In this document: positions 62,257 through 64,000 of the stretch, piece by piece
How positions within the stretch are numbered: position 1 is the stretch's first letter
Layout: every line of letters starts with the position of its first letter
NCBI GenBank assembly: GCA_018223105.1
Contig: JAAEYY010000004.1
Coordinates: 1-64,000, forward strand
Length of the DNA: 64,000 nt
DNA from: a bacterium
Lineage (GTDB): Bacteria; Bacteroidota; Bacteroidia; NS11-12g; UBA9320
Direction: 5' to 3'
Translations under genes and position numbers: made by a program
The notes under the pieces: model-generated
Database searches by the model: none
Seen by the model: the letters and a program-made list of their open reading frames with translations, nothing else
Told to the model about the DNA's origin: nothing

Positions 62257-63620
62257 GCAAAACCCTGACATCTCAAGATATAGAAAGTATAGTGCAATCC
62301 GGAGAAGGGTATAATGCCGAGTTTAAGGTTCGGGTCCCAAGCAAAGTAAAAGAACTTACTGAAGAAGTTTGTGCATTTGCGAATGCGGCAGGAGGTGTGT
62401 TATTGATTGGGGTTGATGATAACAATGTAATACATGGCGTTACCATTGATAATGGAAAAAGATCTGCCATTCAAAATTCACTCAATGAGATTGATCCTCA
62501 TCTTGCAACTTCATTCTACCTGGTAGAAGTTCAGGGGAAAACGGTTGGAGTTATTGAGGTTGACTCAGGCCCACAAAAGCCCTATGCTCTTTCAGGGGCC
62601 ATCTATATGAGGCAAGGCCCTAATACACAAAAGTTGACGGCTGTGGAACAAATGCGGGACTTCTTTCAGCAATCAGACCGCATTTATTTTGATGAATCTC
62701 CATGCTCCGGGTTTTCTTTATCAAATGATTTAGATAAAGCGTGGTTTGAGGAGTTTAGAACTAATTCTGGCTTATCTAAAGCTGTTAGCCAGGAGCAGAT
62801 CATTCGGAATTTAAAATTGTTACTTCCAGATAATGATATCAAAAATGGAGGAGCTCTTTTCTTTGGGAAAAAGCCTGAACAATTTATTGATACCGCGACC
62901 ATTCGGTGTATAGCATTTGACGGCAAGACCAAGACTATCATTATTGATGACAAGATCTTTGGTGGTCCGCTAATCAGGCAATACGAACAAGCCATGCACT
63001 GGTTAAAAGGCAAGCTAAATGTTCGTTATGAAATTGAGGGTAGTGGGCCAAGGAAGGAATATTGGGAAATTCCGGAAACAGCTTTTAAAGAAGCCATTAT
63101 CAATGCACTCTCCCATCGCGATTACTATGACAAAGGAGCTCGTATTACCATTGAATTATTCGATGACCGCGTGGAGATCAGCAATCCCGGTGGACTTACT
63201 AGTGCTATTACTCCAAGCGAGTTTGGAACAAAGAGTCATAGTCGCAATCCTCTCATCTTTGGTTTGTTCGTTCGTATTAATATGGTCGAACAGGTAGGGT
63301 CTGGTATCGGCAGAATGAAAGATCTAATGAAAGAAGCTAAGCTTCCTGAACCCGATTTCAAAATGGATGGAATGTTTACAGTGGTGTTCCACAGGACTGT
63401 GGAAGAAACTGTGGAAGAAACTGTGGAAGAAACTGTGGTGAAAATAATAAAGGCGATGGAGCAAAACCCTAAAGTGACCGCTAAAGAACTTGAAGAAGTT
63501 ACAGGACTTACCAGAAGAGGAGTTGAATATAACCTGGACAAAATGAAGAAAATGGGCTTGATAGAAAGAGTAGGATCTACTAAGGCTGGTCAATGGAAAA
63601 TATTGAAAAAAATTAAGTGA
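62253..63620 (+). CDS. AlbA_2/AAA_4 (Schlafen-like) ATP-binding protein
   Basis: 455 residues. The N-terminal AlbA_2 domain (about residues 15-130) shows GEGYNAEFKV and FANAAGGVLLIGVDD. The region from about residue 270 resembles the AAA_4/RecG-like ATPase C-terminal domain (FKEAIINALSHRDYYDKGA and NPGGLTS). A C-terminal winged-helix region (TAKELEEVTGLTRRGVEYNLDKMKKMGL) may bind DNA. A VEET-repeat (12-base units) links them. These proteins are often transcriptional regulators or accessory factors in type I RM loci. The role here is unknown. Confidence 0.8.
   Translation: MSKTLTSQDIESIVQSGEGYNAEFKVRVPSKVKELTEEVCAFANAAGGVLLIGVDDNNVIHGVTIDNGKRSAIQNSLNEIDPHLATSFYLVEVQGKTVGVIEVDSGPQKPYALSGAIYMRQGPNTQKLTAVEQMRDFFQQSDRIYFDESPCSGFSLSNDLDKAWFEEFRTNSGLSKAVSQEQIIRNLKLLLPDNDIKNGGALFFGKKPEQFIDTATIRCIAFDGKTKTIIIDDKIFGGPLIRQYEQAMHWLKGKLNVRYEIEGSGPRKEYWEIPETAFKEAIINALSHRDYYDKGARITIELFDDRVEISNPGGLTSAITPSEFGTKSHSRNPLIFGLFVRINMVEQVGSGIGRMKDLMKEAKLPEPDFKMDGMFTVVFHRTVEETVEETVEETVVKIIKAMEQNPKVTAKELEEVTGLTRRGVEYNLDKMKKMGLIERVGSTKAGQWKILKKIK
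63396..63439 (+). repeat. 12-base tandem repeat in the AlbA_2 gene
   Basis: Three copies of ACTGTGGAAGAA (63396-63431) plus a partial fourth, encoding VEETVEETVEETV. Because the unit is a multiple of three, copy changes would only lengthen a linker. Confidence 0.85.
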
Positions 63621-63628
63621 AGATTACC

Positions 63629-64000
63629 ATGGCAGAATACACAGAACAGATAGACTCTCAAGGTCCAGCCCTAAACCTCCTCCAAAAGCTCGGCTGGAAA
63701 TACATTTCTCCGGAAGAAACCATCCGGGAACGCGGTGGAATTAAAAGCAATGTGATCCTGGAAGGCATCCTGGAACAACAACTTCACACCATCAACTCAT
63801 TTGAATATAAAGGCAGTGAATACGATTTCTCCAAAGGCAGCATACACGATGCCATCTACGCCATTAAAAATGTACCCGATGAAGGATTGGTAAAAACCTC
63901 AGAGAAGATTTTTGACCTCATCAACCTGGGCAAGAGTTTTGAGGAATATGTGCAGGGAGACAAAAAGAGTTTCACGATAAAGTACATAGACTGGGAAAAC
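63629..64000 (+). CDS. hsdR: Type I restriction enzyme subunit R, N-terminal part (cut by window edge)
   Basis: 124 codons remain open to the right edge. The sequence (DSQGPALNLLQKLGWKYI, REGG-like RERGGIKSNVILE, and GSEYDFSKGSIHDAIYAIKN) is typical of the HsdR N-terminal region before the RecB-like nuclease domain. HsdR is the DNA-translocating, cleaving subunit that would complete the HsdM-HsdS system upstream. A separate remnant of the same start occurs at 61772. It is separated from hsdS by the Argonaute pair and two accessory genes. Confidence 0.9.
   Translation, partial: MAEYTEQIDSQGPALNLLQKLGWKYISPEETIRERGGIKSNVILEGILEQQLHTINSFEYKGSEYDFSKGSIHDAIYAIKNVPDEGLVKTSEKIFDLINLGKSFEEYVQGDKKSFTIKYIDWEN

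Noticed and set aside
1-64000. tRNA, rRNA, tmRNA or CRISPR
   Set aside because: No cloverleaf, rRNA segment, tmRNA end or regular spacer-repeat array was seen by reading; a computed search could still find a tRNA.

Overview
The window is chromosomal DNA of a marine-type member of the Bacteroidota (Flavobacteriia or Cryomorphaceae-like). The evidence is type IX secretion sorting domains, a GldN-like protein, a TonB-dependent receptor paired with a DUF4249 lipoprotein, DUF6340-like and ARPP-1-like proteins, a LytS/LytTR two-component pair, and many genes preceded by the Bacteroidota promoter -7 element TAnnTTTG. No rRNA, tRNA, insertion sequence or CRISPR array was seen.

Layout. 1-2.6 kb: a sensor kinase cut by the left edge, a T9SS cargo protein and a lone GldN-like protein. 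2.7-8.8 kb: a fatty-acid beta-oxidation operon (TetR regulator, FadN-type fused hydratase/dehydrogenase, FadA thiolase, FadE acyl-CoA dehydrogenase), ordered like the Bacillus fadN-fadA-fadE operon. 8.8-26.8 kb: housekeeping genes (anmK, a Glu/Leu-type dehydrogenase, uvrB, a bestrophin-like channel, a PIG-L deacetylase, mutL, two rhomboids, an EEP phosphatase, an O-methyltransferase, a glycosyltransferase, purQ). 26.8-36.1 kb: envelope uptake pair, a saccharopine-dehydrogenase-like enzyme, ARPP-1 and rhodanese proteins, and a LytS-type kinase split by one in-frame stop next to its LytTR regulator and a CsbD protein. 36.2-50.1 kb: lipoproteins, a tandem run of small beta-barrel proteins, SodC, a large T9SS surface protein, two repeat-rich intergenic regions, and a hairpin-rich region (about 40.95-41.30 kb) before a small gene.

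50.2-64 kb is a defence island. It starts with a PLD-family protein (minus strand). Next comes a four-gene operon: a DUF2779 protein (Cas4-like plus DnaQ-like), a protein with HhH-GPD glycosylase-like motifs, and two PD-(D/E)XK-like nucleases. A promoter at 54777-54809 then precedes a compact type I restriction-modification operon: a one-TRD S-like protein, HsdM, HsdS, a prokaryotic Argonaute, a two-helix membrane protein, a 32-residue HsdR remnant, a truncated DUF1016 gene, an AlbA_2/AAA_4 protein, and a second hsdR running off the right edge.

The most interesting system is the Argonaute-membrane protein pair at 58602-61768. The Argonaute keeps a plausible 5'-end-binding MID pocket but appears to have lost its PIWI catalytic residues. 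Its start-stop-overlapping partner has two C-terminal membrane helices. By analogy with known catalytically inactive pAgo systems that use separate effectors, I infer an abortive-infection module whose effector acts on the membrane, lodged in a type I RM operon.
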